A stretch of 64,000 bases of DNA from Colocasia esculenta. Lineage: Eukaryota; Streptophyta; Magnoliopsida; Alismatales; Araceae. Below, one piece after another: positions 24,074-36,236 of this stretch. The stretch is from NCBI GenBank assembly GCA_014218235.1, contig CM024763.1, positions 79,718,244-79,782,243 of the forward strand. Reading direction: 5' to 3'. Numbering within the stretch: the stretch's first letter is position 1; each line of letters opens with the position of its first letter. Made by a program: the position numbers and the translations under genes. The notes beneath the pieces are model-generated. The model saw nothing but the letters and a program-made list of their open reading frames with translations. It was not told the origin of the DNA and ran no database searches.

Positions 24074-26257
24074 CAACATCTCCGTTGATCCCTCCAAAGT
24101 AGAAGCTGTACTCAAATGGGAGAGACCAACCAACATCACAGAAATCAGAAGCTTCTTATGACTGACTGGATACTACAGGCAGTTCATAAAGGACTTCTCC
24201 AAGATCGTTGTTCCTCTCATGCGTTTAACACGAAAGGAGAATCCCTACTCCTGGAGTAAAGAGTGTGAGAAGTGTTTTCAAACTCTCAAAAACTGTCTTA
24301 CCTCAGCACCAGTTCTCGCTCTACCAATAGAGGGAGAAGGTTTCTTTGTCTACACTGATGCTTCAGGAATTGGGCTAGGCTGCGTATTGATGCAGAAAGA
24401 GAAAGTCATTGCCTATTCTTCAAGCCAACTGAAGACGCATGAAGTCAACTACCCTGTGCATGATTTAGAGTTGGCCTCCGTGGTCTTCGCCTTGAAAATC
24501 TAGAGACATTATTTGTATGGCGAGTAGTTCACTGTCTACTCAGACCATAAGAGCTTAAAGTATTTATTTTCTCAGAAGGAACTAACATGAGATAGAGGAG
24601 ATGGCTTGAATATCTAAAGGATTTTGATTTCAACATCCAGTACCATCCATGGAAGGGAAATGCTGTGGCTGATGCTCTTAGTAGAAAGTCAATGGCATCG
24701 CTATCAAGTCTAGTCCTTGGCGAGATGCAACTACTAGAACAATTCGCAAGGTTAGACTTGAATATTAAACATAGGGATGATCTAGTCTTGGTTGCCAATA
24801 TCTAGATTCAATCTGACATGATAGAAGAGATCAAAGCTCAACAGGATAGCGATCCATTCTTGGTTCGCATCAAGGAAACCTTAACTGAAAGGCCAGACTT
24901 TGCTATGATCGAGGATGGAAGGCTCGTATTCCAAGGAAGAACATGTGTCCCAGATAATGAAGAACTGAAAAGGAAATTAATGGATGATGCTCACAAGATG
25001 AAGTATACCATTCATCCTAGAGGTAGCAAAATGTATCAGGAGATGAAAATAACGTTTTGGTGGCCGAACATGAAGAGAGAGGTGGTCGAGCATGCTGCTA
25101 ATTGCCTTACTTGCCAACAGGTAAAGGCAGAACACATGCACCCTACTGGCGTACTTAGACCTTTAGATATTCCAGATGGAAATGGGAAAGCATTGGCATG
25201 GACTTCATCATGGGTTTACCCAAGACTCGTGGTGGACTCGACGCCATATGGGTCATTGTCGACCGATTCACCAAATCCGCACACTTCCTACCTATAAAGA
25301 GTAAGTGGTCGGTGGAGGTATTAGATACCTTATATGTCAAGGAGATCATGAGATCGCATGGAGTTCCATCATCCATTGTCTTGGATCGAGATCCGAGATT
25401 CACCTCTCACTTCTGGAAGGGACTGCAAAGTGCACTTGGTACTAAGCTCAACTTTAGTACCACCATTTTACCCACAAACTAATGGGCAGACTGAGAGAAC
25501 CAACCAAATTCTTGAAGACATGTTGAGAGCTTGCACCATAGACTTCCAAGGTTACTGGAATGAGCACCTATCCATAATTGAGTTCGCCTATAACAACAGT
25601 TACCAGGTGAGTATTAAGATGGCACCATTTAAGGCACTCTATGGTAGAAACTGTAGATCTCCTGCATGCTGGAATGAAGTTGGAGAGCAGCAATGGCTAG
25701 GCCCGAACATGGTATAAAACACAACTAGATATATACATGTGATTCGAGATCGGCTCAAGATTGCTCAGTCCAGAAAAAAGAGTTATGCTGACAAGAGAAG
25801 GCGAGATCTAGAATTTCAAGTGGGTGACTATGTACTCTTAAAGGTGACACCTACTCGAGGTATCCAAAGATTTGGTGTAAAAGGAAAGCTCAGTCATAGA
25901 TTCATCACCCCTTTTGAAGCGCTCGAAAGGGTTGGTGAGGTTGCGTATCGACTGGCGTTGCCACCGAATTTGACATGCGTACACAATGTGTTCTATGTCT
26001 CTATGCTTAGGAAATATGTGTACGATCCTACGCACATCATTCGCCACGAGAAGTTGGTGCTGAACAAAGACATGACATACGAGGAGAAGCCAGTCAAGAT
26101 ACTAGAACGACAGGTGCAACAACTCAGGAACCGTCCTATTCATGTGGTGAAAGTTCTGTGGAATAACCGTGGAATGGAAGAAGCCACCTGGGAACCTGAA
26201 GGGATCATCAGGCGAAATTATCGTGATCTTTTCGGTAAGACATTCTCTCCATTATGG
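24074..26257 (+). pseudogene. Gypsy A RT end, RNase H, integrase and chromodomain
   Basis: Continuation of element A after E2. The order is the RT end (about 24074-24200), RNase H with YTDASGIGLGCVLMQ (24352-24396), integrase with HPRGSKMYQEM, CLTCQQVKAE, MDFIMGLPKT, LDRDPRF and TERTNQILEDML (to about 25720), then GDYVLLKVTPTRG and the chromodomain tail KVLWNNRGMEEATWE. Stops lie at 24158, 24501, 24525, 24588 and 24803, and shifts near 24600, 25180 and 25470. The normal TGA stop corresponds to TGG at 26255-26257, so the last frame reads through into the LTR. The element is clearly dead. Confidence 0.9.
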
Positions 26258-26284
26258 TCATATCAATTTGGGGAACAAATTCTT

Positions 26285-26299
26285 TTAAGAGGGGGAGGA
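26285..26299 (+). other. Polypurine tract of element A
   Basis: TTAAGAGGGGGAGGA directly precedes the LTR start TGTAGCAACC. The same tract, reversed, occurs in B (35712-35726) and C (46285-46299). Confidence 0.88.
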
Positions 26300-29246
26300 T
26301 GTAGCAACCTATATTTTTGGAAAAAAATAATAAAAATTTAATAATATTAAAAATTTAGTCAATTAGAAAATCAAAGAAAAGAGAATTAATTCAAACCCAT
26401 TAAACGAAAAAGAGTAATGGGCTTTGTTAAATGGACCCTCTAGAATTTATTGGGCCAAAATAAGGATTTTTAAAAGGAGAATAATAGAATAATACCCGAA
26501 ATTTGTATCTTAAATATTACCTAAATAGAAAAGGGGTATTAAAGTATTAAAATAAGTAATTTGGGTTGGAATTGGATTCCTAGCCCTACCCTAATTAGTT
26601 GGCCACAAAATTGCATCCCAACCTAACCCTAATAGGAGTTGGCAAGCTTAGAAGGAGGAAAGAAATATAGAAATCTCGGAATTAAAGGGGAATTAGAGTC
26701 CCATTAGGAAATAGCAACCCAAGGAGCTTAAATACTCCTTAAACCCTCCACGGCCGGCCATAACTCGTTGCTGGGGCTTGCTGGACGTGGAGAAGAGGCC
26801 AAGGAGAAGAGGAACTCGTGGGGAAAAGGCTGGACCGAGCTCCAACCTCTACACTTCGAGTTATAAACCCTAGAAGTTCAAACAAGTCAAAGGTAGGCAT
26901 TCTCACGAGTAAAAATCAATTAATTTCGTCTGTAGATTGTTCCATACATCAGGAACAAAACCCCTATTGTTTCATAATTTTTCATTAAGCCAATCTTTTA
27001 TTCTTGATTTTAGAAGTTCTGTAAGCACCATTACCCCCGAACCTTCATCTTAATTCTAGATCTCCATGTATACTCGACCCCATACCATGAAGTTTTAACT
27101 AGAGATACTGATGGATGTTAGGCATCATTTGCCCCTAAAAGTCCTAATTTTCATCCATCCTACTACTCAAATTAATTCTTTTGCCACAACTGTGCACTGT
27201 TCCATGTTCTTTGTGAATAAACTTCATTGAAACACGCCGAGGCCATGTTCACTTTCAAATTCCTAATTTTAGTAAGTACTCTTACATGCCTAGATCCATT
27301 TAAAACTATTTTCATGAATTTTCATCATCTGTGCAATTAGTTTTTTATTTTTGAATGACCCTATGTCAAAACAGGGAAGGCTTGGACCACAATCCAAGGC
27401 CTGTCCTTTTTCGGCTTGGACCCAGGCACAGGACTTGAGAACGCGATGGCCCGATAGGCCGCATTCTCAGGGCCGATCGCGTCACAGTACCTGTCACATT
27501 CTGAACGCGACAGGCGGTACCGTTGTGTTCTAGTTCCTTGACCTGACAGACCATCACGCTCTGTGAAGCACCCAGTCGCATTCTGATCAGACCCTGTCGT
27601 GACCCTTATAGGGGTACGTCGCGATCTGGTGTTTTACATGTAAACCCATTGACCCTTATAAGGGTACGTCGCGATCTGGTGTTTTACATGTAAACCCATA
27701 ATTTTTTCTGCTCTAACTTTCTACAGTGTCTATACTTCTTGTTAACAGTCACCAACGCAGCAAATAAAGTTGTCATAAATCAAACATGTGTTATGATTTA
27801 AAAGACCTACACTTGATCTTTCCATCTATGATTTCTTTCACACATGCACACACGAACCATCCATTATGGCTTAGCTTGGCATGAAAATATCTCATAATAC
27901 ATCTGGTAATTTATTTCAATTATATATTTAAATTACCCTCTTTTTAAATGAACTTGTCTTCTTTTCTTGCAATGTTTTGGGAATACCGTTACCAACGCTC
28001 CACTGTTCTACAATTCCTCTGCAATGTCGAGCACTTGTTTCTATATACACACTTTCTCTTGACTTGGACAAACTCTCTGTCGGATATTCCTTCTTCCGGA
28101 CTAGTGAATCCTTATTCAAGGCCTCTGTAAGTCTTCTCTGTCCATGGATTCCCACATGGTTAACGAGCTGGTTGTACCCTAAAGCCTATGATACCCTTTA
28201 GGGATCAATATGATCCAAATGGCTATTAGATGTTCGATTTTATCTTCAATCATGCCAGACCTCTAGACTTGTGCATAACATGGCCAGTGGAAGGGTAGTG
28301 AATTCCTCCTGACTGCCAACACCAAACACGCGTGTTGTGCAACTGTTACTTTCGCCCGTTTAATCGTCGTTCCATGTGCATTGACATATAGTTCTCATCT
28401 ATACTCTACTCGCTCGTCTATTCACACTCGCTCTACTATCTCGTCTATTCATCTAGTACTCTCATCTATTTCTTGGTACTCTCTATTGGCCATTTGACTG
28501 ATTGTCTAAAGATAAAAAATATAACTAATGTCTGGCAATATATAATGGGCCCGGTCTGGTCCTGGGAGGTGCTCCCAAAAGTGCTATTTACTCGCGGGAG
28601 TTAATTGAGCAGAGTGTTTGGCATTACACTCACGTGCTATCTATCTCGACTATCTAAATGACAATCAAAGTGGTATACTATACTCGTTGTGCTATTGATA
28701 TACATTGTGCTATTGGTGCTATGGCCATCCTTCTCTTTGTGCTATACTCGACACTTATGCTATATTTGGAAACTTGTGCTATTTCTATCAGATGTTATCG
28801 TGCTATCTCTTACGTTACTTGACTCGCGCTCTTTACTTAGTTACTCTGCCATTTAATACATTAATCATTTAAAGCATACTTAATCCCGAGATTTAAGTCC
28901 TATTGGGCATTATCGCTCACGTTGCGTTATTGGTTATGTGTTCTCAGATGAGACCGAGGATGACACCTACACTCAAGAGGACATGAATGACCAAGAGTGA
29001 AGTCAAGAGTACCCTAGCATCATAGTATTATGTTAGAGTTGAAGTTTAGTCTTTTGGTTTATTCAATGTAATTGGGCCCTATAGAATGGCTCTGATATTA
29101 GTGGTTGTAACTAGACATTTGAAGAATTATTAATGAGATGCATTTGTTTCAATATTTATTCTTGTCTAATGGTTTGATGTCTAGTACTCTGTACCCGTTT
29201 ACATGCAACTGCCTCGGGTTCTGATATTCTGCGTCTGGACATGTAA
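26300..29246 (+). mobile_element. 3' LTR of element A (about 2.95 kb)
   Basis: Starts TGTAGCAACC and ends in a decayed version of the family end (TATTCTGCGTCTGGACATGTAA against TCTGCGTCGGGGCGTGACA in B), so the right edge is good to a few bases. It is homologous, in reverse orientation, to the LTRs of B and C. Visible parts are an A/T-rich start, TTTAAATACTCC at about 26729, a GTCGCG-rich segment (27435-27680), a 50-bp direct duplication, CTATATACACAC near 28040 that could be a TATA region, and a GTGCTAT cluster (28633-28815). It carries no protein. Confidence 0.87.
27601..27700. repeat. Two 50-bp direct repeats
   Basis: Units 27601-27650 and 27651-27700 match except at two positions and contain GGGTACGTCGCGATCTGG. 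They lie within the GTCGCG-rich segment of the A LTR. I did not see the duplication in the B and C LTRs. Confidence 0.9.
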
Positions 29247-29660
29247 CCATTTGGTCGCAATTTCGATCACTAGTTAGTGATTGAAATTGCGACCGTTAAA
29301 TATCTACTGCAGAATTCAGCTTAGCGACCGAAAGAATTCGTTTGCATTTTCGGTCACTAATTTGCAATTGAATTATTTCTGTCACTAATCAGTATCTTAA
29401 TTTTTGTTTATTTTTTTTAAATTAACATAAAAATAAAGAAAATTAGTTTTACAATAAATATGAAAATACAAAACACACAATCAATAAAAGACAACAGTAC
29501 AAATAAATGTCTACAACAATAAAAAGAAATCACACATGGGTGTCCACATCCCGTCATCCTTGTCTCCTCCAACAGCACCCATTTGAGGAACCTACAAAGA
29601 CATAATAAAGATAGAAAAAAATAAAACTAAATATTAAAAGAAATCAATTATTTATTTTTT
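29247..29660. mobile_element. Possible CACTA-type subterminal repeat region
   Basis: Directly after the A LTR lies a near-perfect palindrome (29253-29294, 20-base arms GGTCGCAATTTCGATCACTA with one mismatch and a 2-base loop). A second, looser one follows near 29322-29360 (TTAGCGACCGAAA / TTTCGGTCACTAA). Clustered GGTCGC and GCGACCGAAA palindromes are typical of the subterminal regions of plant CACTA (En/Spm) transposons. No CACTA terminus and no transposase domain was found, so the call is tentative. The rest of the interval is A/T-rich with nothing recognisable. Confidence 0.35.
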
Positions 29661-31135
29661 AAGAGCATTTTTAATTTGGACCCATAAATTTGAGTTCCCA
29701 TGGTTTCAAACTATACTAATTTTGTAATAGTATTTGAGCGTCGAGCTCAAACTGAAATTCCAATTTGAACTCCGTCAGTTTCCACAAGTCATTCTCTTCG
29801 CCCCGGTTATGTTGAAATAAATAAGAGGCTGATCAGATAAGTATTTTAAATGTTGATCCCCCAAACTTGAGTTCTGATGGTTTCAAACTAAACTAAACTG
29901 ATTATTATGTGCTTGAGTGCCGAGCTCAAACTCAAAGTCTGTTTTAAACTCTGTCAGTTTCCACAAGTCATTCTCATCATCCCGGCTGTGTTGAAACAAA
30001 TCAGAGGCCGATCGGATAAGTATTTCTAATTTTGGACCCCCAAGCATGAGTTTTGATGGTTTCAAACTAAACTAAATTCATTATTGTCTATTTTAGTGTT
30101 GTGCTCAAATTGGAACTCAGATTTGATCTTTGTCAGTTTCCAAAAATAATTCTCATTGCCTTGACAATGTTCGAATAAACCGGTCACCGATCGGATAAGT
30201 ATTTCTAATTTTGGACCTCTAAACCTGAGTTCCAATGGTTTCTAACTAATTAATTTGGGGACTGCGCATTTGAGCACCTAGCTAAAACTGGAAGTCCGAT
30301 TTGAACTCCGTCAGTTTGCACAAGTCATTCTCATCGCCTCAATCGTGTTGGAAAAAAGAGATTGCCGATCAGATAAGTATTTCAAATTTTGGACCCCTAA
30401 ATCCGAGTTCCGATGGTTTCAAACTACACTAAATTGATTATTGTGTATTTGAGTGCCGAGCCCAAACTGGAAGTCCAATTTGAACTACGTCAGTTTCCAC
30501 AAGTCATTCTCATCGCCCGACTATGTTGAAACAAACTGGAGGCTGATCCGATAAGTATTTCTAATGTTGGGCCCCCAAACCCGAGTTCTGATGGTTTCAA
30601 ACTAAACTAAATTAATTATTGTATGCTTGAGCGTTGAACTCAAACTGGAAGTCTGATTTGAACTTCGTCAGTTTTCACAAGTCATTCTCATCGCCGTGAC
30701 TATGTTGAAACAAACCGGAGGCCGATCAGATAAGTATTTCTAATTTTGGACCCCCAAACTTGAGTTCTGATGGTTTCAAACTAAACTAAATTCATTATTG
30801 TGTATTTGAGTGCGGAGCTCAAACTGGAAGTCCGATTTGAACTTTAATAGTTTCCACAAATCATTCTCATCGCCCCGACCATGTTGGAACAAATTGGACA
30901 CCGATCTAATTAGTATTTCTAATTTTGGACTCCTAAACTCAAGTTCCAATGGTTTCTAACTAATTAATTTAGGGATTGCGTATTTGAGCATCGAGCTCAA
31001 ACTGAAAGTCCGATTGCCCTCCGTCAGTTTCCATAAGTCATTCTCATTTCCCCGACCATGTTGGAAAAAATCGGATGTCGATCAAATAAGTATTTCTAAT
31101 TTTGGACCCACAAACCCGAGTTCCGATGGTTTCAA
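29661..31135. repeat. Tandem array of ~179-bp units, about eight copies
   Basis: The phrase AAGTATTTCTAATTTTGG recurs at about 29840, 30018, 30198, 30375, 30553, 30732, 30910 and 31088, giving steps of 177-180 bases, with a first unit near 29661. Each unit also has GAGTTCCGATGGTTTCAAAC, GAGCTCAAACTGGAAGTC and CGTCAGTTTCCACAAGTC. Copies differ by many substitutions, so the array is old. Short ORFs in it are not shared between units. Confidence 0.9.
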
Positions 31136-31449
31136 CTTAGTTATTAACAAAATTGATTCTTCTAATCGAGAAATTAGTATATCATCAATTTACTCACATG
31201 AGGGGCCCATACTGTGGCTGATGGCGCTGCCTAAAGAGGAATCTCAGTCTAGAAGAGGGCCTGGGATAGAGCCTGGGAGAGCTAGGATTGGATAGCGTCG
31301 AACACCACTATCCACGTCGTGTGGACCAGACTAGTCTCTAAACTAGTGATCTCATCTCGAATAAAGGCTATCACGTCACTGGGAGTAGTACCCAGAGGTG
31401 TGGCATGGTGAATGTGATGAACAACCTATCTCTATAAATATATATATTT
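31136..31449. other. Unassigned sequence after the 179-bp array
   Basis: About 300 bases with short open frames on both strands (for example the C-terminal part of 30984-31295) but no recognisable domain. It could belong with the array to a decayed DNA transposon, or be the start of the copia LTR that follows. I cannot decide. Confidence 0.3.
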
Positions 31450-31604
31450 TTGTGATAAACAAAACCATGGAAATATTTAACTAACATATTTTTCTGAAGT
31501 TTTTCAATAGGTATCAAATAAAAAATAAATTCTGTAAAGTCGTTACACTCATTTAATTTTGAAGTCAAATGCATATGATTTATCTAAGTCTACATTGACT
31601 ACTA

Positions 31605-32290
31605 TTGTAAGTTCACATCGAATACTGTTTTAACAACACATCGATTACAGTCTACCTACACAACGACTATGTTTCAACATCAATTACTTTTACATCAATT
31701 ACAATCTACTTAAACATCGATTACTCTCACATCGATTATGTTTTAACATCGATCGATTATGTTTCAACATCGATTACATTTAAACATCGATTACATCTCA
31801 ACATCGATTTCACTTAAACATTGATTACGTTTCAACATCAATTTTATTTAAAAATCGATTACATTCAAACATCGATTTCACTTTCTACATTGATTTCATT
31901 TAAACATCGATTACATTTCGACATCGATTTCATTTTAGCATCGATTACATTTCAACATCGATTTTACTTAAACATCGATTACGTTCAAACATCGATTATG
32001 CTTACATCGACTTCATTTGAACATCGATTACGTTTAGACATCGACTGTCTTTTGAACATCGATTCCCTATGAACATCAATTATGTTTAGACATCAACTGT
32101 CTTTGAACATTGACTCCCTATGAACATCGATTATGTTTAGACATCGACTATCCTTTGGACATTGACTGTCTCTAAACATCAACTCTCTATGAACATCGAT
32201 TATGTTTATACATCGACTATCCTTTGGACATCGACTATCTCTAAACATCGGCTCTCCTCAAACATCGATTATGTTTTGGACATTAATACC
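31605..32290. repeat. Degenerate ACATCGATTA tandem array in second copia LTR
   Basis: About 0.7 kb of imperfect units such as AACATCGATTACGTTT and AACATCGATTTCACTTA, spaced mainly 15-17 bases. It occupies the same place in this LTR as the ATCGTTAT array does in the E1 LTR, but the unit differs. ORFs 31821-32072 and 32162-32368 are by-products of the repeat. Confidence 0.85.
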
Positions 32291-32746
32291 TTGATAATGA
32301 CCTTTACAATTATTATATTGATTATGGTTTCAAATAAGGTCACATTAAATATGAAAAAATTGCGTTAATCATATTTTTGCCTCACAGTTCCTTTCAAATT
32401 AATTTTGAATGCTAAGCATTTCAAATCTCCCCGCAAATTGTCATGTATCCTTTGCACTAAGGCATTTATTGTTTATCATGGGTACAGTATCATTGCACGT
32501 CATCTTTTACTGGTTATCACTTTCATGACATATCATCTAGAACTTTAAATGATGACAAAATAGCGTTTCGTCTTTAGTGTATCATCCTGTAGTATGGCCA
32601 GTGACATTGACTGACAGTTTAGATATATTTGAGTTGCCTATCTTCCAGCATTTATTGTCTGTAGGTTTCCGGTAGTCACACACATTTACCATGTTTGACA
32701 CATCATGTTGACTGGAACGAAGAAGATATCCACATTATTCCACATG

Positions 32747-32751
32747 ATCTC
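32747..32751. repeat. Target site duplication ATCTC of B (left copy)
   Basis: ATCTC directly precedes element B and recurs directly after it at 43284-43288. Confidence 0.93.
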
Positions 32752-35711
32752 TGTCACTCCCCGATGCGAAATATGGGAACACGAGGCAGTTGCAAGGAAA
32801 TTTATAGAGCGAGTACTAGACATCAATCTATTGCACAATGAATAATACTAAAGCAAATTCATTTCATTAATAACTTTCCAATATCTAGTTACAACCACTA
32901 ACATCAGAGCCAATCTATAGGGCCCAATTACATTGAAATAAAGCAAAAGACTAAACTTAGTTACTACAATGCTAAGTATAGGGCTAGGGCGCTAGGGTAC
33001 TCATGACATCACTCCAGGTCGTTCCCGTCCTCTTAAGTGTATGGTTCATCCTTGGTCTCACCTGAGAACACAACGACAAATAACGCAGGGTGAGCGAACA
33101 TCGCCCAGTAGGACTTAAATCTTAGGCTCAAGCAGACTTTAAGTAATTAATGCTTTAAAGGCAGAGTAACTAATGATAGAACGGGAGAGAGAGTCATGTA
33201 AAAGATAGCAGGATGGTACGTGAACGAAATAGCAAGACTTTCCAAATATAGACTTTCCAAAAATAGCACAAGTGTCGGGAATGGCACAATAATAGCATGA
33301 TAGCACAATGTCAAGTATAGCAAGATGGCCATAGTACAAATAGCACAACGAGTATAGCATAGCACAATGAGTATAGCATAGCACTTTGTTGTCAATGGAC
33401 AACGCGAGAATATAGCACTTTTGATTGTCATTTAGATAGTCGAGATAGATAGCACTTGAGTGTAATGCCAAACGCTCTGATCATTTAACTCCCATGGACA
33501 TTGGCACTTTCGGGCGAACATCCCAGGACCAGATCGGGCCCTTTATATATTGCCAGGCATTGGTTATATTGTTTATCTTTAGTCAATCAGTCAATGGCCA
33601 ATATAGAGTACCAAGAAGTAGATGAAAGCACTAGATGAATAGACGAGATAGTAGAGTGAGCGTGAATAGATGAGCGAGTGGAGTATAAATGAGAACTAGT
33701 GGACATTGCACGTTACACGTCGAGTAAACAGGCGATGGTAACAGTTGCACAACACGCGCACGTGGTGTTGGCAGTCAGGTGGAACTCACAACCCTTCTGC
33801 TGGCCATGTTAAGCACAAGCCCAGAGGTCCGACATGATTCAAGATGAGAGCGAACTTCTAATAGCCGTTTGGTTCTTATTGATCCCTAATGGGTGTAATA
33901 GGTGTTAGGGTCCAACCGGCTCGTTGATGGGAATCCATGGACAGAGGAGACTTACAGAGGCCTTGATCATAGACTCACTAGTCTGGCAGAAGGAGTATCC
34001 ATCTGAGAGTTCATCCAAGTCAAGAGAGTGTGTATATATAGAAACAAGGCTCGACGATCTAGAGGAATTCTAGAACAGTGGAGCGTCAAGATCGGTGTTC
34101 CAAAACAACGTGAGAAACGAGAGCAAGTTGATTTAAAAATTTCGATAATTACCCGATGGGTTATGTATCATATTCGTGCCAATTAAGACTTATTTGGATG
34201 GTTCAAAGTGTGTGCTTGTGTCGTAGAAATCATAGATAGAAACTAGTCACTTGTATGTATTTTAAATCACCTATAAGTGTTCAATTTATATTGAATGAAT
34301 TTACTGCGGGTATAATTGGCATTAAAGGGTATAAAGACAATAGATGATTAGAGCATTGCAAATCAGGGGTTTTTCTGTAAAAACCTGTGAACGCGACGCA
34401 CCCCAGTAAGGGTCGCGACGGGTACAGGCATGATCGCGACAGGTATTTAGACGGATCGCGACGGGTCTGTCAGACCAGGCACAATGATCGCGACGGTGAT
34501 GCCTGTCATGTTCAGAACGCGACTGGCAGTCTGTCGCAACCAGTCACCAGATCGTGACCTATCGGGTCGTCGCGTTCTGGAGGTCTGTACCCGAGTCCGA
34601 CAGGATTCAGACATGACATTGGATTGCGGGCCAAACTGAGTGTACTTGATACAAGAGACTTTAGAAAATAAGAACAATTAGCACAGTCGATGAAAAATCA
34701 TGAAACCAATTTTAGTCATCTCTTGACATGCAAGGGTACTTCCCATAATTAGGAATTTGCAAACAATGAAGGTTTCAATATGGTTTAATCAAGGTAATCA
34801 TGAAGCACATAGAACAGTACACAGAGGGGATCAAGGAATTAATTCACATGATAGGATGGACGGAAATTAGGGCTTTCAGGGGCAAAAGAAATGTAACATG
34901 TATCAGAACATCCAGTAAAAATTTCGTGCCCTGGGATTAAGTATACATGAAGTACAAGATTAATGATGAAGGGTCGGGGTTATGCAAGTTGCAGAACCTC
35001 AAAAATTCATAACAAAAGATTGAGGTGATGGAAAATTATGAAATTGCGAGGCATGGTTCCAGATGATGGAAAGACCATACAGTTAATGTTATACGAATTA
35101 TGCTTGTAAGAATGCCTACCTTTGATCGTTTTCCTCTTCTAGGGTTAAGAACTTAAAGAACTCGGGGAAGAACATGGGAGATCCCTCTTCTCCACGAATT
35201 CTCCTCCTCTTGCCTCTCTTCCTAGTCCAGCAACCTCTTGGCACGAGCTAGGGCCGGCGATGAGGGTTTAAGAGATGTAATTAAGCTTCTCTCTATTCCC
35301 TTTCCTAGTTTAAGTCTAAGTCCTATTAAATACCGAATTTCCTATTTTCCTCTCCCTTTTTAAGCAAGAGATCTCCTAATTAGGTTAGGATGGGAGCTAA
35401 TTTCGTGGGCAACCCATTAGAGTAGGTTTAGGAATCCGATTCCAACTTAAACTTCCTTTTTAATACATTAAATGCTTCTTTTATAATTAAGCATTATTTT
35501 AGTTTACGAATTTAGAGTAATGTCCCCTTTTAAAAATCCATATCTTTGCCCACTAAATTCTAATAGGTCCCTTTAACAAAGCCCATTACGAGTTTTATTT
35601 AATTCCCTTTCCTTTCATTTTCTATGTCATTTATTTTCCTTTAATTGATTTTCTATCAAATTTTAATATTATGTAAATTTTTAATTTTGTTCAAAAATTC
35701 AGGTTGCTACA
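32752..35711 (-). mobile_element. 3' LTR of B (2960 bp)
   Basis: In element orientation it runs TGTAGCAACCTGAATTTTTG...GGGGAGTGACA. It matches 40327-43283 along its length with scattered differences. It contains the GTCGCG-rich segment (about 34389-34585) and the GTGCTAT cluster (about 33200-33450, read on the minus strand). Confidence 0.94.
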
Positions 35712-35729
35712 TCCTCCCCCTCTTAAAAG
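35712..35729 (-). other. Polypurine tract of B
   Basis: On the minus strand CTTTTAAGAGGGGGAGGA directly precedes the 3' LTR. Confidence 0.88.
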
Positions 35730-35753
35730 AATTTGGTCCCCAAATTCATATGA

Positions 35754-36236
35754 TCATATAAGAAAGGATGTCTTACCGAAAAGATCGGGATAGTTCCGTC
35801 TGATGATTCCTTCCGGTTCCCATGTGGCTTCTTCCACCCCATAGTTATTCCATAAGACCTGCACCATGTGGATGAGACGGTTCCTAAGCTGTTGTACCTT
35901 CCATTCCAGTATCTTGAGTGGCTTCTCTTCGTATGTCACATCCTTGTTCAGCACCAACTTCTCGTGGCGAATGATGTGTGTGGGGTCATACACATACTTC
36001 CTGAGCATGGAGACATGGAACACATTATGTACACATGCCAGATCGGGTGGCAATGCCAGTCGGTATGCAACCTCACCAATCCTTTCGAGTACTTCAAAAG
36101 GACCGATGAATCTAGGGCTGAGCTTTCCCTTTACACCAAATCTTTGAATACCCCGAGTAGGTGTCACTTTTAAGAATACATGATCACCCACTTGAAATTC
36201 CAGATCTCGCCTTCTTTTGTCGGCATAGCTCTTCTG
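35754..36236 (-). pseudogene. B integrase tail and chromodomain-like segment
   Basis: The 145-codon frame (35754-36191) reads GDHVFLKVTPTRG, RFIGPFEVLERIGEVAYRL, HNVFHVSMLRKYV and ends with VQVLWNNYGVEEATWEPEG...PDLFG. It stops at TGA 35754-35756. The segment is open, but a stop near 36237 separates it from the integrase core. It would target integration to chromatin. Confidence 0.87.

Larger units (their letters stand above)
31450..32751 (+). mobile_element. Second copia LTR, U3 part (left of insertion B)
   Basis: The sequence around 31560-31605 (TTTGAAGTCAAATGC... TCTAAGTCTACATTGACT) resembles the flank of the E1 LTR array. It is followed by an array and about 460 bases of unique U3-like sequence, and is cut at 32751 by element B. 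It resumes at 43284. The left boundary was not found. Orientation is plus, opposite to E1. Confidence 0.6.

Noticed and set aside
29661..31135. Centromeric satellite block
   Set aside because: The unit length fits, but there are only about eight diverged copies, no higher-order structure and no long array. It is kept only as a tandem repeat.
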